Shown: piece by piece, positions 9,580 through 17,637 of the stretch
Numbering within the stretch: the first letter of the stretch is position 1
Layout of the letters: the number at the start of each line of letters is the position of its first letter
Assembly: GCF_021545335.1 (NCBI RefSeq)
Contig: NZ_CP089312.1
Coordinates: 1,178,001-1,242,000, forward strand
Length of the DNA: 64,000 nucleotides
Direction: 5' to 3'
DNA from: Streptomyces sp. GQFP
GTDB taxonomy: Bacteria > Actinomycetota > Actinomycetes > Streptomycetales > Streptomycetaceae
The notes under the pieces: model-generated
Database searches by the model: none
What the model was told of the DNA's origin: nothing
Seen by the model: only the letters and a program-made list of their open reading frames with translations
Program-made: the position numbers and the translations under genes

Positions 9580-11466
9580 ATGCCCGCACCGCACTTGGCG
9601 CTCCCGCCCAACGACCGGGTCCTGTCGCTGTTCACGGGCTGGACCCGGGCGCACTGGGAGAGGCTCGCGGACCGGCAGTTGGAGGCGCTGGTCCCCCATG
9701 CGACGCCGGGTCTCGCTCAGTACCGCCTGCCGGGCCGCGCCTCCTCGGCAGGCGTGGTGTCGGACGGACTCGAAGGCTTCGCGCGGTCGTTCCTGCTGGC
9801 CTCCTTCCGGATCGCGGGAGCGGCGGGCGACGTGGATCCGCGTCTCGTGGAACGCTACGCGCAGGGTCTGACAACGGGCACGGACCGTGACAGCGGCGAG
9901 GCCTGGCCCGAACTCACCGACCGCTCCCAGCCCATGAACGAGGCGGCCTCGATCGCGATCGGGCTGCACGAAACCCGCCCCTGGATCTGGGACCGGCTCG
10001 ACGTGGACGTCCAGGAGCGGATCGTCGACTGGCTGTGGGGGTTCGTGGGCCGCCGCACCCGGGACGACAGCGGGCGGCTGTGCCAGGTGGTCGCCGAACA
10101 GTTCCTGGCCTCGGTGGGTGCGCCGCACCGCCAGGAGGACATCGACGGCGGCCTCGACCGGCTCGACGACTGGTATGTCGGCGGCGGCTGGTACAGCGAC
10201 GGCGACGGCCGTACGTTCGACTACTACGTCGGCTGGGCCCTGCACCTCTACCCGCTGCTGTGGTGCCGGATGACGGGCGGCGAGGACGGCGGGCGCGGCC
10301 GGGTCCACCGTCGCCGGCTGGCCCAGTTCCTCGCCTCCTACCCCCAGTTCTTCGGGGCGGACGGCGCCCCCGTCCACCAGGGCCGCTCCCTGACGTACCG
10401 TTTCGCCGCGACCGCCCCCGTCTGGCTGGGTGCCCTGGCCGAGTGCACTCCGCTGGCCCCGGGGCTGACCCGGCGGCTGGCCTCGGGCGCGGTGGCGCAC
10501 TTCGTGGAGCGCGGGGTGCCCGACGAGCGCGGGCTGCTGCCGCTGGGCTGGTACGGCACGTTCCTGCCGGCGACCCAGGCGTATTCGGGGCCCGGATCGC
10601 CGTACTGGTCGAGCATGGCGTTCCTGGGGCTGCTGCTGCCCCCGGAGCACCTGGTGTGGACGGCGCCCGAACGCCCGCTGCCCGTCGAGGAGTCGGACCA
10701 GTACACGGCGCTGCCCGGGCCGGGCTGGCTGCTGCACGGCACGCGGCACGACGGCATCGTGCGGCTCGTCAACCACGGCAGCGACCACAACTCGATGGAG
10801 GGACCCGCCGCAGACGACCCGCACTACGCCAAGTTCGGCTACTCGACCGCCACCGCACCGGAGACGGGCGCGGTGGCCTGGCAGCGGAACGTCGACGGCC
10901 ACCTGGCGCTGCTCGCCCCCGACGGCACGGCGTCACGGAGGTGCAGAATCCTTCCGCTGCACTGCTCGGGGAAGGTCGCCGCCTCCCGGTACGAGGCCGA
11001 ACTCCCCGGCGTGGAAGGGGAGTTCCGGGTCGAGTCGACGAGCGTGCTGCACGGCTCCTGGGAGATCCGCGTGCACCGCGTCCAGGCACCGGCCGAGGCG
11101 GCGGTCAGGGAGGGCGGCTACGCGGTGGCCGACACCGCTCTGCCCGAGGTCGAGCGAGGTGACGGCTGGGCCCTGACCCGTACCGGCTCCGGGCTGACCA
11201 GCGTGGTCGTCGCACTGCACGGCTGGGACGAGACCTCGGGCGTGGCCCGCGAGGTCGACGCGAACGCCTTCGGCCCGCACTCGGCGACGCCGTATCTCCA
11301 GCGCGCGGCCGAATCCCCGGGCGCGAGCAGGCTGTTCGTGACCCTGGTCGCGCTGACCCGGGACGCGGTGCATCCGCAGGCCCTGCGCGAGGCGGTGTCG
11401 TGCGCGGTGACGGAGGAGGGCCGCGCCCTGATCATGTTCCCGGACGGCGAGACGGTCTCGGTGTGA
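9580..11466 (+). CDS. DUF2264 domain-containing protein
   Basis: A 628-residue cytoplasmic protein resembling the DUF2264 family. The family pattern is visible in an alpha/alpha-barrel-like N-terminal half (WYVGGGWYSDGDGRTFDYY near residue 195, YPQFFGADGAPVHQGRSLTYRF near 258, GWYGTFLPATQAYSGPGSPYW near 325). A beta-rich C-terminal half follows. The fold is that of glycan-processing (alpha/alpha)6 enzymes such as hydrolases and lyases, so a role on oligosaccharides is plausible but not shown. No signal peptide is seen. AAGGAG at 9561-9566 precedes the ATG. The gene stands alone between the IS remnant and the tandem-repeat gap. Confidence 0.8.
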   Translation: MPAPHLALPPNDRVLSLFTGWTRAHWERLADRQLEALVPHATPGLAQYRLPGRASSAGVVSDGLEGFARSFLLASFRIAGAAGDVDPRLVERYAQGLTTGTDRDSGEAWPELTDRSQPMNEAASIAIGLHETRPWIWDRLDVDVQERIVDWLWGFVGRRTRDDSGRLCQVVAEQFLASVGAPHRQEDIDGGLDRLDDWYVGGGWYSDGDGRTFDYYVGWALHLYPLLWCRMTGGEDGGRGRVHRRRLAQFLASYPQFFGADGAPVHQGRSLTYRFAATAPVWLGALAECTPLAPGLTRRLASGAVAHFVERGVPDERGLLPLGWYGTFLPATQAYSGPGSPYWSSMAFLGLLLPPEHLVWTAPERPLPVEESDQYTALPGPGWLLHGTRHDGIVRLVNHGSDHNSMEGPAADDPHYAKFGYSTATAPETGAVAWQRNVDGHLALLAPDGTASRRCRILPLHCSGKVAASRYEAELPGVEGEFRVESTSVLHGSWEIRVHRVQAPAEAAVREGGYAVADTALPEVERGDGWALTRTGSGLTSVVVALHGWDETSGVAREVDANAFGPHSATPYLQRAAESPGASRLFVTLVALTRDAVHPQALREAVSCAVTEEGRALIMFPDGETVSV

Positions 11467-11497
11467 CGGCGACGCATACCCTCGTGCCGGTGAAGTG

Positions 11498-11644
11498 GTC
11501 CCGCGTGGCGGAGACGCAGTCCCGCGTGGCGGAGACGCAGTCCCGCGTGGCGGAGACGCAGTCCCGCGTGGCGGAGACGCAGTCCCGCGTGGCGGAGACG
11601 CAGTCCCGCGTGGCGGAGACGCAGTCCCGCGTGGCGGAGACGCA
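11498..11644. repeat. Seven perfect 21-bp tandem repeats in a convergent intergenic gap
   Basis: The same 21-bp unit (starting GTCCCGCGTGGCGG, ending AGACGCA) is repeated seven times without a mismatch. The array begins 32 bp after the DUF2264 stop and ends 5 bp before the GAF gene stop. Each unit holds a small near-palindrome (GCGT..ACGC). Read on either strand it forms an open heptapeptide frame, but no start, ribosome site or family match supports translation. Perfect identity implies recent expansion or active homogenisation. Confidence 0.95.
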
Positions 11645-11649
11645 CGCCC

Positions 11650-12240
11650 TCAGCCAAGGCCGTCCCCCGGTGGGAGCGGAGCGAGCTGTCCGACGAGTTC
11701 CGCCGCCATCGCCTTGATGGTCTCCAGCCCCGCCCTCCCCCAGGGGCGCGGTTCGAGGTCGGCGGCGCACACCGTGCCCAGCGCCATGCCCGTGGTGTCG
11801 ATGAGCGGCGCGCCCAGATATGAGCGGATGCCGAACTCGTCGACGACCGGGTTGCCCGCGAACCGCGGATAGTCGCGGACGTCCTCCAGGACGAGCGCCT
11901 TGCGCCGGACCACGACATGCGGGCAGAACCCGTGGTCGCGCGGCAGCTGCCGCCCCACGCGTGGCTTTTCCTCGTCGGAGTCGGCGCCGGTCCGTCCGGA
12001 GGTGCCGGTGTCGGCCGGAACATGGAGCCCGGCGAAGAACTGCCGTTCCTCGCCGATGAAGTTGACCATCGCGTAGGGCGCGCCGACCAGCTCCGCGAGG
12101 CGGTCCGCGAAGGCGTCCAGGGCGGGCTCGGGCCGTTCCCCGAGGCCGAGTCCACGCAGTCGGCGGATACGGGCGGGGGCGTCCTTGTCCTCGGGAGTCA
12201 GCAGCAGACGACCGGCCGGGCGCGGCGGGTCGTAGCTCAT
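11650..12240 (-). CDS. GAF domain-containing protein, fifth gene of the conservon
   Basis: A 196-residue GAF-domain sensor. The core runs from LAELVGAPYAMVNFIGEERQFFAG (about residue 48) through a CPHVVVRRKALVLEDVRDYPRF segment to YLGAPLIDTTGMALGTVCAAD, as in phytochrome-like GAF proteins. Its ATG overlaps the cvnD stop (ATGA), so it is the last cistron of the cvnA-B-C-D operon and probably modulates or receives that signalling complex. The ligand is not predictable. The Cys near residue 97 sits where some GAF domains bind a cofactor, but that is speculative. The stop lies 5 bp from the 21-bp repeat array. Confidence 0.85.
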   Translation of the reverse strand: MSYDPPRPAGRLLLTPEDKDAPARIRRLRGLGLGERPEPALDAFADRLAELVGAPYAMVNFIGEERQFFAGLHVPADTGTSGRTGADSDEEKPRVGRQLPRDHGFCPHVVVRRKALVLEDVRDYPRFAGNPVVDEFGIRSYLGAPLIDTTGMALGTVCAADLEPRPWGRAGLETIKAMAAELVGQLAPLPPGDGLG

Positions 12241-12845
12241 GGGCGGGCTCCCTCACTGTGTGCGGTGGGTGCGGGCGCGGGCGCGTGGGCGAGCAGATGC
12301 CGTACGAGGGTGAGCAGTGTCTGTACCCCCGAACTGGAGATCCGGGCGTCGCAGCGCACGATCGGGATGTCGGGGTCGAGATCGATCGCGGCGCGCACCT
12401 CCTCGGGGTCGTAGCGGTACGAGCCGTCGAACTCGTTGATCGCCACGATGAAGCCGAGGCCGCGCTGTTCGAAGAAGTCGACGGCCGCGAAGCAGTCCTC
12501 CAGGCGCCGGGTGTCGGCGAGGATGACCGCGCCGAGGGCGCCCTCGGACAGCTCGTCCCACATGAACCAGAACCGTTCCTGTCCGGGCGTACCGAACAGA
12601 TAGAGGACGTGTTGCGGGTCCAGGGTGATGCGGCCGAAGTCCATCGCCACGGTGGTCTCGACCTTGTTCTCGATGCCTTCGAGACTGTCGGTCGAGGCGC
12701 TGACCGTGGTGAGCAGTTCCTCCGTGCTGAGCGGCGCGATCTCGCTCACCGCGCCGACGAAGGTCGTCTTGCCGACTCCGAATCCTCCCGCCACCAGGAT
12801 CTTCAATGCGGTGGGGAAGGGATCAGAGCTGTCGTCGTAGTCCAT
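12237..12845 (-). CDS. cvnD: Conservon GTP-binding protein CvnD
   Basis: A 202-residue Ras-like GTPase of the actinobacterial conservon family. The P-loop GGFGVGKTT is near residue 20, the switch/G3-like segment LFGTPGQERFWF near residue 83 and the G4-like NEFDG near residue 137. In characterised conservons CvnA-D assemble at the membrane in a manner compared with eukaryotic G-protein-coupled systems. The ATG at 12845 lies inside the end of cvnC (23-bp overlap) and is preceded by GGAGG. A further ATGA overlap links it to the GAF gene. Confidence 0.93.
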   Translation of the reverse strand: MDYDDSSDPFPTALKILVAGGFGVGKTTFVGAVSEIAPLSTEELLTTVSASTDSLEGIENKVETTVAMDFGRITLDPQHVLYLFGTPGQERFWFMWDELSEGALGAVILADTRRLEDCFAAVDFFEQRGLGFIVAINEFDGSYRYDPEEVRAAIDLDPDIPIVRCDARISSSGVQTLLTLVRHLLAHAPAPAPTAHSEGARP

Positions 12846-13194
12846 CGAGCACTGCCTCCAGAAGAGACCGGTCAGTGGGGTTGTGGTAGAACTCGGGCGG
12901 TTTCGTCGTGAGTGCCCCGCAGTCGACGAGGTCGGACAGCAACACCTTGGTGACGGCCGCCGGCAGCTTCAGATGGGCGGCCACCTCGGCGACCGAGACG
13001 GGCACCCGGCAGAGGTCGATCGCCTGGGCGTGTTCGGGGCCGAGGTAGCCGAGCGGGGTGTTCCCGGTGGCCATCACCTGGGACATGAGGTCGAGGGCGG
13101 TGGTCGGCCGGGTCCGGCCGTTGCTGACGGTGTAGGGGCGCACGAGCCGTCCGGCCGCGTCGTCGAGCCAGGGCCCGTCGCCGGCCGCCGTCAC
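12823..13194 (-). CDS. cvnC: Conservon protein CvnC (DUF742)
   Basis: A 123-residue DUF742 protein with a winged-helix-like core: RLVRPYTVSNGRTRP near residue 16, PEHAQAIDLCRVPVSVAEVAAHL near residue 54, then TKVLLSDLVDCGAL, ending with HNPTDRSLLEAVLDGLRR. DUF742 proteins are the third component of conservons and are thought to link the roadblock protein and the GTPase. I place the start at GTG 13194, eight bases after GAGG. An in-frame TTG at 13200 overlaps the cvnB stop and would add two residues. Confidence 0.9.
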   Translation of the reverse strand: MTAAGDGPWLDDAAGRLVRPYTVSNGRTRPTTALDLMSQVMATGNTPLGYLGPEHAQAIDLCRVPVSVAEVAAHLKLPAAVTKVLLSDLVDCGALTTKPPEFYHNPTDRSLLEAVLDGLRRQL

Positions 13195-13196
13195 GC

Positions 13197-13628
13197 TCAA
13201 GGCCTCATCGCCGAGGGTTCGGCGGACTGCCGGGGCGCGGTCATCAGGTAGGGGCGGACGCTCTTGACCAGCATCGCCATCTCGTAGCCGAGCACGGCGG
13301 CATCGGCCTCGCGGCCGGCCAGCACGGCGAGACAGGTGCCGGAGCCGGCGGTGGTGACGAACAGCAGGGTCGAGTCGAGTTCGACGACGACCTGCCGGAC
13401 CTCACCGCCGTCCCCGAACCGGACGCCCGCGCTGCGTCCGAGGGAGTAGAGACCGGAGGCCAGGGCGGCCATGTGGTCGGCGCTGTCCGGGTCGAGTCCG
13501 TGGACGGACTTCACGAGTCCGTCGCAGGACAGGAGTACCGCGCTCGTGGTGTGCGGTACGCGCTGGACGAGGCCGCTCATCAGCCAGTCGAGATCGGATA
13601 CATGGCCGGTCGGCACATCGCTCGCCAT
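13197..13628 (-). CDS. cvnB: Conservon roadblock/LC7 protein CvnB
   Basis: A 143-residue roadblock/LC7 domain protein. LDWLMSGLVQRVPHTTSAVLLSCDGL at the N-terminus and an MAALASGLYSLGRSAG helix are followed by strands ending in VLGYEMAMLVKSV. It is the second conservon component, expected to regulate the CvnD GTPase. ATG 13628 is chosen because AAGGAG lies about nine bases upstream and the conserved domain starts directly after it; the open frame extends to 13709 but the extra residues look unconserved. It sits 77 bp after cvnA and next to cvnC. Confidence 0.92.
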   Translation of the reverse strand: MASDVPTGHVSDLDWLMSGLVQRVPHTTSAVLLSCDGLVKSVHGLDPDSADHMAALASGLYSLGRSAGVRFGDGGEVRQVVVELDSTLLFVTTAGSGTCLAVLAGREADAAVLGYEMAMLVKSVRPYLMTAPRQSAEPSAMRP

Positions 13629-13705
13629 GGTGGATCGACTCCTTGGGGTACGAAGGTCTGCGGGAGCGCTGAAGGTGGGGGCAGGGGTGGAACAGCGGGG
13701 GGTGG

Positions 13706-15811
13706 TCATCCGGCCGGTGCGCTCCCGTCGTGCCGGGCAGTGAGGTCCAGGTCGTGTCCGGGCGTGCGCAGTCGGTGCACCTCGGCTATGTGGGACGGGT
13801 CCCGGGGCGGTACGTCGTCAACGCGGGCCGCGTCGGTGGGCGGCAGAGGGGTGTCGGGGCCGGTCGGCCGCATGGAGACACGCTCCATGGACAGCGGCTC
13901 CAGGGGTTCGGCGTCCGGTGCGGCGGGGTGCACGGGTTCCGCGTACGTCGGTTCCGTGGGCGTCCGCGGCCTGGGGGCCGGTTCCCCGTACGCCGCCGCG
14001 TACTCCCTCTCCATCGCGGCGATGGCCGGGTCCGTGTAGCCCGGCTCCAGCTGGCGCGCCTCGGCGAGCCCGATGCCGCGCTGGAAGGCGGCCACGAGGC
14101 CGGGGTCGTGTCCGACGAGTTCGCCCTCGGGGCGCGGCGCCGCCGGGCCGCCGCGCAGTTGGGGCGCGATGTGTTCCTGGGCGCGGCGGCGGGGCAGCTG
14201 GGGCTTGCCCATGGTGCCGCGCACGGCGCCGTTCCGGGGGGCGGTCGGCGCGGCCAGGTTGTCCGCGGCGGCCCGCCGGTCGTCGGGTCGGATGCCGGGC
14301 ATCGCCTCCGCGGGGTTGGGCCGCTCCCCCTGGGCCCCGCGTACGGGCAGCGGCACCGGGCCCCGGCCGTTCGGCGCCGGTGCGGCGGGCCGGGCCGCCT
14401 CCGGGCGTCGGCGCGTCGAACCGGCGGGCGGTGTGCCCGGGCCGGGTGTTCCGGGCGTCGACGGCCGTCCCTCGTGGCCTGCGGCCGACGGACGTTGCCG
14501 GGGCGGCTCGGCCACCCGCCGCATACCGCCGGTCTCCTGTGCGGTGGTCTGAACAGGGTCCTTGGGCCGGGGCTGCGGTACGCCCCCGGATCCGCCCGGG
14601 GGTGTGTCCGTGCCCAACAGCCCCTGCGGCACGACGAGTACGGCCTGTACGCCGCCGTAGATGTTGGTCTGGAGGCGGACGTGGATGCCGTGGCGGCGGG
14701 CGAGCTGGGAGACCACGAAGAGTCCGATGCGGCCGTCCTGGAGCAGGCTGGCGACATTGACCTGGTCGGGGTCGGTGAGCAGCGTGTTCATCTTGTGCTG
14801 TTCGCCCACGGGCATGCCGAGGCCGCGGTCCTCGACCTCGACGGCGAGCCCCGAGGTGACGAGGTTGGCGCGCAGCAGCACCTGGGTGTGCGGGGCGGAG
14901 AACACGGTGGCGTTCTCGACGAGTTCGGCGAGGAGGTGGATGACGTCGGCGACGGCGTGGCCGCGCAGGGTGCCGTCGATCGGGGGCACGAGCTTGACCC
15001 GCGAGTACTGCTCGACCTCCGCGATGGCCGAGCGGAGCACCTCCGTCATGGAGACCGGGTTGCTCCACTGGCGGCGGGAGACGGCGCCGCCGAGCACGGC
15101 GAGGTTCTCGGCGTGCCGCCGGATACGGGTCGCGAGGTGGTCGACGTGGAAGAGGCCCTTGAGGAGGTCCGGGTCCTCGATCTCGTGTTCCAGCTCGTCG
15201 AGGATGGAGATCTCACGGTGCACGAGCGACTGAAGGCGCCGGGCGAGGTTGACGAAGACCTCGACCTTCTGCTCGCTGCCCGCCTGGCTGGAGAGCTGCG
15301 AGGCCTGGACGACGGCGGTGACGGCGCCGTCGTGGGCACGGGCGAGGTCGGCGCCGAGGAGTTCGAAGTCGTCGGCGTCGGCCGCGGGTACACCGCGTGT
15401 CCTGCGGGCCGGCGGTGCGTCGCCGCGCCGCAGCGCCTCGACGAGGGCGCGCAGGTCGGCCTCGCCGCGGGCGCTGGTGCGGCGCAGAGCGCCTAGGCGT
15501 TCCTGCACGGACCTGGCGGCGCGGTCGGCGGCCACCAGCGCGATCACGATGCCCCCGAGGGCGACCGCGAACGCGCCGGCGAGCACGGCGAACAGGGTGA
15601 GGGTGGGCCGCACCCCGCCGGTACGGACGATGAACAGGACGGCGGCGCAGGCGCTGAGGGCGACCGCGAGCGGCGGCAGCACGGCGAGCCGCATGAGCTG
15701 GGGCCGTATGTGGGTCTCGGGCAGCGAGGGGACGGTACGGGCGACCGGCCGACCGTGCCGCCCGCCCTCACGGCGGTCTGCGCGGGGGGCCGGTGCTCGG
15801 AGGTGAGACAT
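13706..15811 (-). CDS. cvnA: Conservon sensor histidine kinase-like protein CvnA
   Basis: A 701-residue membrane sensor, the first gene of the conservon. It has two hydrophobic segments near residues 40-85, a linker, a helical dimerisation-like region (SQLSSQAGSEQKVEVFVNLARR, about residue 175), and a HATPase_c domain with the N-box HLLAELVENATVFSAP near residue 290 and the G-box VEDRGLGMP. A Pro-rich disordered tail of over 250 residues follows. CvnA proteins keep the ATPase core but generally are not canonical autophosphorylating kinases. ATG 15811 is preceded by GAGGA; upstream in-frame codons to 15982 encode no plausible signal or domain. Confidence 0.92.
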   Translation of the reverse strand: MSHLRAPAPRADRREGGRHGRPVARTVPSLPETHIRPQLMRLAVLPPLAVALSACAAVLFIVRTGGVRPTLTLFAVLAGAFAVALGGIVIALVAADRAARSVQERLGALRRTSARGEADLRALVEALRRGDAPPARRTRGVPAADADDFELLGADLARAHDGAVTAVVQASQLSSQAGSEQKVEVFVNLARRLQSLVHREISILDELEHEIEDPDLLKGLFHVDHLATRIRRHAENLAVLGGAVSRRQWSNPVSMTEVLRSAIAEVEQYSRVKLVPPIDGTLRGHAVADVIHLLAELVENATVFSAPHTQVLLRANLVTSGLAVEVEDRGLGMPVGEQHKMNTLLTDPDQVNVASLLQDGRIGLFVVSQLARRHGIHVRLQTNIYGGVQAVLVVPQGLLGTDTPPGGSGGVPQPRPKDPVQTTAQETGGMRRVAEPPRQRPSAAGHEGRPSTPGTPGPGTPPAGSTRRRPEAARPAAPAPNGRGPVPLPVRGAQGERPNPAEAMPGIRPDDRRAAADNLAAPTAPRNGAVRGTMGKPQLPRRRAQEHIAPQLRGGPAAPRPEGELVGHDPGLVAAFQRGIGLAEARQLEPGYTDPAIAAMEREYAAAYGEPAPRPRTPTEPTYAEPVHPAAPDAEPLEPLSMERVSMRPTGPDTPLPPTDAARVDDVPPRDPSHIAEVHRLRTPGHDLDLTARHDGSAPAG

Positions 15812-16058
15812 CTTCGTCCTCGTACTGGTGCGTCGGGACCTGGGGGATCGCGCGTCGAGAGCCGAAAAGATCGGCCCTGTGTCGCCCGACGGCCACTCAC
15901 AGTAGTCGGCAACGCAACATGTGCGGTGGGCAGTTGACAAACTCCCCCACGGAGAGAACCGCTCTGGTATGAGGCCTCGCACGGCAGACCGATAAGCACC
16001 TCGGACGTACGTTCCCCCGACCCACCGAATCGATCAGCACTGGTCGGAACCGGTCACG
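15812..16058. other. Intergenic region upstream of the conservon
   Basis: The gap between the cvnA start and the next terminator has no convincing gene. It must contain the conservon promoter on the minus strand, but I could not assign clear -35/-10 boxes. A TTGACA at 15934-15939 on the plus strand lacks a matching -10 at normal spacing. Confidence 0.4.
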
Positions 16059-16106
16059 AAAAAACGGCGAGGGCCGGGGAGTCACCTGCTCCCCGACCCT
16101 CGCCGT
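16059..16106 (-). terminator. Rho-independent terminator of the MBL-fold hydrolase gene
   Basis: Ten perfectly paired bases (ACGGCGAGGG / CCCTCGCCGT, 16064-16073 with 16097-16106) extend inward through CCGGGGAG/CTCCCC pairs. A run of Ts follows on the minus strand. It lies about 43 bp past the stop of the 16149-17396 gene. Confidence 0.9.
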
Positions 16107-16148
16107 CCGTACGACTGTCCGACTGTCGTCCGTTTTCGCCCCTCGCGG

Positions 16149-17396
16149 TCAGCCCGCGGACACCACTTTGGGCTCCCCGCTGCCGTCAGCGGCAGACCCC
16201 TGAATGTCACCGGCCGTGTCGGTCCGGGTGTCCTCCACATCAGCCGTACGAGTGACATCAGCCGCGTCGAGCGTCGGCCAGCCGCCCGGCGGAGTCAGGG
16301 CCACGCCCCGCCACCAGGGCTCCGAGGGGACGGTCTCGGCCGTGGGTTCGAAGGGCTCGCCCGGGTGCGGCAGCCCGATCCGCGCCCCGGCCTTGCGGGC
16401 GGCGGCGATCGTGCCCTCGCCGGGGTCCGACCACGCGTGCGCCGCCAGATTGAACGTGCCCCAGTGGATCGGCAGCATCAGCCCGCTCGGCGTCCCGCCC
16501 TGGAGGTCGAGGTGGGCGCGCATGCCCTCCTCCGGGGTCATGTGGATGTCGGGCCAGTACTCGCTGTAGGCCCCGATCTGGATCATCGTGGCGTCGAACG
16601 GGCCGTGGTCGGCGCCGATGTCCCGGAAGCCCTCGAAGTACCCGGTGTCGCCGCTGTGGTAGACGCGGTGCTCCGCGCCCTCGACGACCCAGGAGGCCCA
16701 CAGGGTGTGCTGGGTGTTGCGCAGTCCCCGCCCGCAGAAGTGGCGGGCCGGGGTGGCGGTCAGGGTGAGACCGCCGACCTTCGTCGACTCGTGCCAGTCC
16801 AGCTCGCGCAGCCGGTCGGCGGAGACGCCCCAGCGCTCCAGATGGGCGCCGACGCCGAGCGGGACCGCGAACAGGGTGTCCGTGTCGGCCAGCGCCTTGA
16901 TCGTGGGCATGTCCAGATGGTCGTAGTGGTCGTGCGAGATGACGACGACGTCGACCGGGCCGAGCGCGGCCAGCGGCAGGGGCACCGGATGCAGCCGCTT
17001 GGGCCCGGCGAAGGCGAACGGCGAACAGCGCTCGCCCCAGACGGGGTCGAAGAGCACCCGCTGTCCGTCGATCTCGGTGAGCACGCTGGAGTGGCCCATC
17101 CAGGTCAGCCGGAGACCGGTGACCGGGGGCTTGGCGAGGTCGGCGAGCGTCGTGGCGTGCACCGGCACCGTGCCGGCCGGGGCGCGGCGGACCCGGTCCT
17201 CCTTGCGCAGGGAGGACTTCGCGAACTCCAGGATGGCGCCGTCCTGCCGGGGCGTACCCGGCGGGTTCTGGAAGACGCCGTCCGCGAAGTGGGGCGATCT
17301 GCGGATCCGTGCCAGGCGCTCCCCGCTCGGGTCCGCGCCGAAGGCGGCGGGCCGCAGCGCGCGCAGCCGGGGGCTCGGAGAGGGGAATCCGGTCAC
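16149..17396 (-). CDS. MBL-fold metallo-hydrolase (UlaG/NAPE-PLD-like)
   Basis: A 415-residue metallo-beta-lactamase-fold hydrolase. The metal motif SHDHYDHLD is near residue 157, with HFCGRG, HSGDTGYF and PIHWGTF supplying later ligands. The long N-terminal region (DGVFQNPPG..., LTWMGHSSVLTEIDG) is typical of the NAPE-PLD/UlaG-like subgroup, which often cleaves phosphodiesters or lactones; the substrate here is unknown. The C-terminal tail is Asp/Thr-rich and probably disordered. It is transcribed alone, divergent from the dehydrogenase, and closed by a strong terminator. Confidence 0.88.
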   Translation of the reverse strand: MTGFPSPSPRLRALRPAAFGADPSGERLARIRRSPHFADGVFQNPPGTPRQDGAILEFAKSSLRKEDRVRRAPAGTVPVHATTLADLAKPPVTGLRLTWMGHSSVLTEIDGQRVLFDPVWGERCSPFAFAGPKRLHPVPLPLAALGPVDVVVISHDHYDHLDMPTIKALADTDTLFAVPLGVGAHLERWGVSADRLRELDWHESTKVGGLTLTATPARHFCGRGLRNTQHTLWASWVVEGAEHRVYHSGDTGYFEGFRDIGADHGPFDATMIQIGAYSEYWPDIHMTPEEGMRAHLDLQGGTPSGLMLPIHWGTFNLAAHAWSDPGEGTIAAARKAGARIGLPHPGEPFEPTAETVPSEPWWRGVALTPPGGWPTLDAADVTRTADVEDTRTDTAGDIQGSAADGSGEPKVVSAG

Positions 17397-17625
17397 GGTA
17401 CCTCCAGGTGGAGTCGGTCAGGCATTCCATTATGGTCGCCGCCTCTGACACTCCGGTCGTCGCGCGGGCGTCGGCCGGGTCTTTCCAAGGAAACTCCAAC
17501 GCTCGGGACGGCGAATCGATTCCGGGGCGACGAAGAGCGACCACCCGGACACAGGTGGTGCACGCGGCGGGCAAGGCGCGCGGAGCCGAGGGCGCACGGC
17601 GGCGCACAACTGAACGGCGAGTCAG

Positions 17626-17631
17626 TATATT
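17626..17631 (+). promoter_or_regulatory. -10 element of a probable leaderless promoter
   Basis: TATATT lies seven bases before the ATG at 17638, the spacing typical of leaderless Streptomyces transcripts. There is no Shine-Dalgarno sequence between them. No good -35 hexamer is seen. Confidence 0.55.
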
Positions 17632-17637
17632 GCCCGC

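Noticed and set aside
11498..11644. CRISPR-like array
   Set aside because: The 21-bp units are directly abutting with no spacers, and there are no cas genes nearby.
11400..11717. Plus-strand ORF encoding VAETQSR heptads
   Set aside because: It starts inside the DUF2264 gene in another frame and consists mostly of the intergenic 21-bp array; no start signal or homolog supports it.
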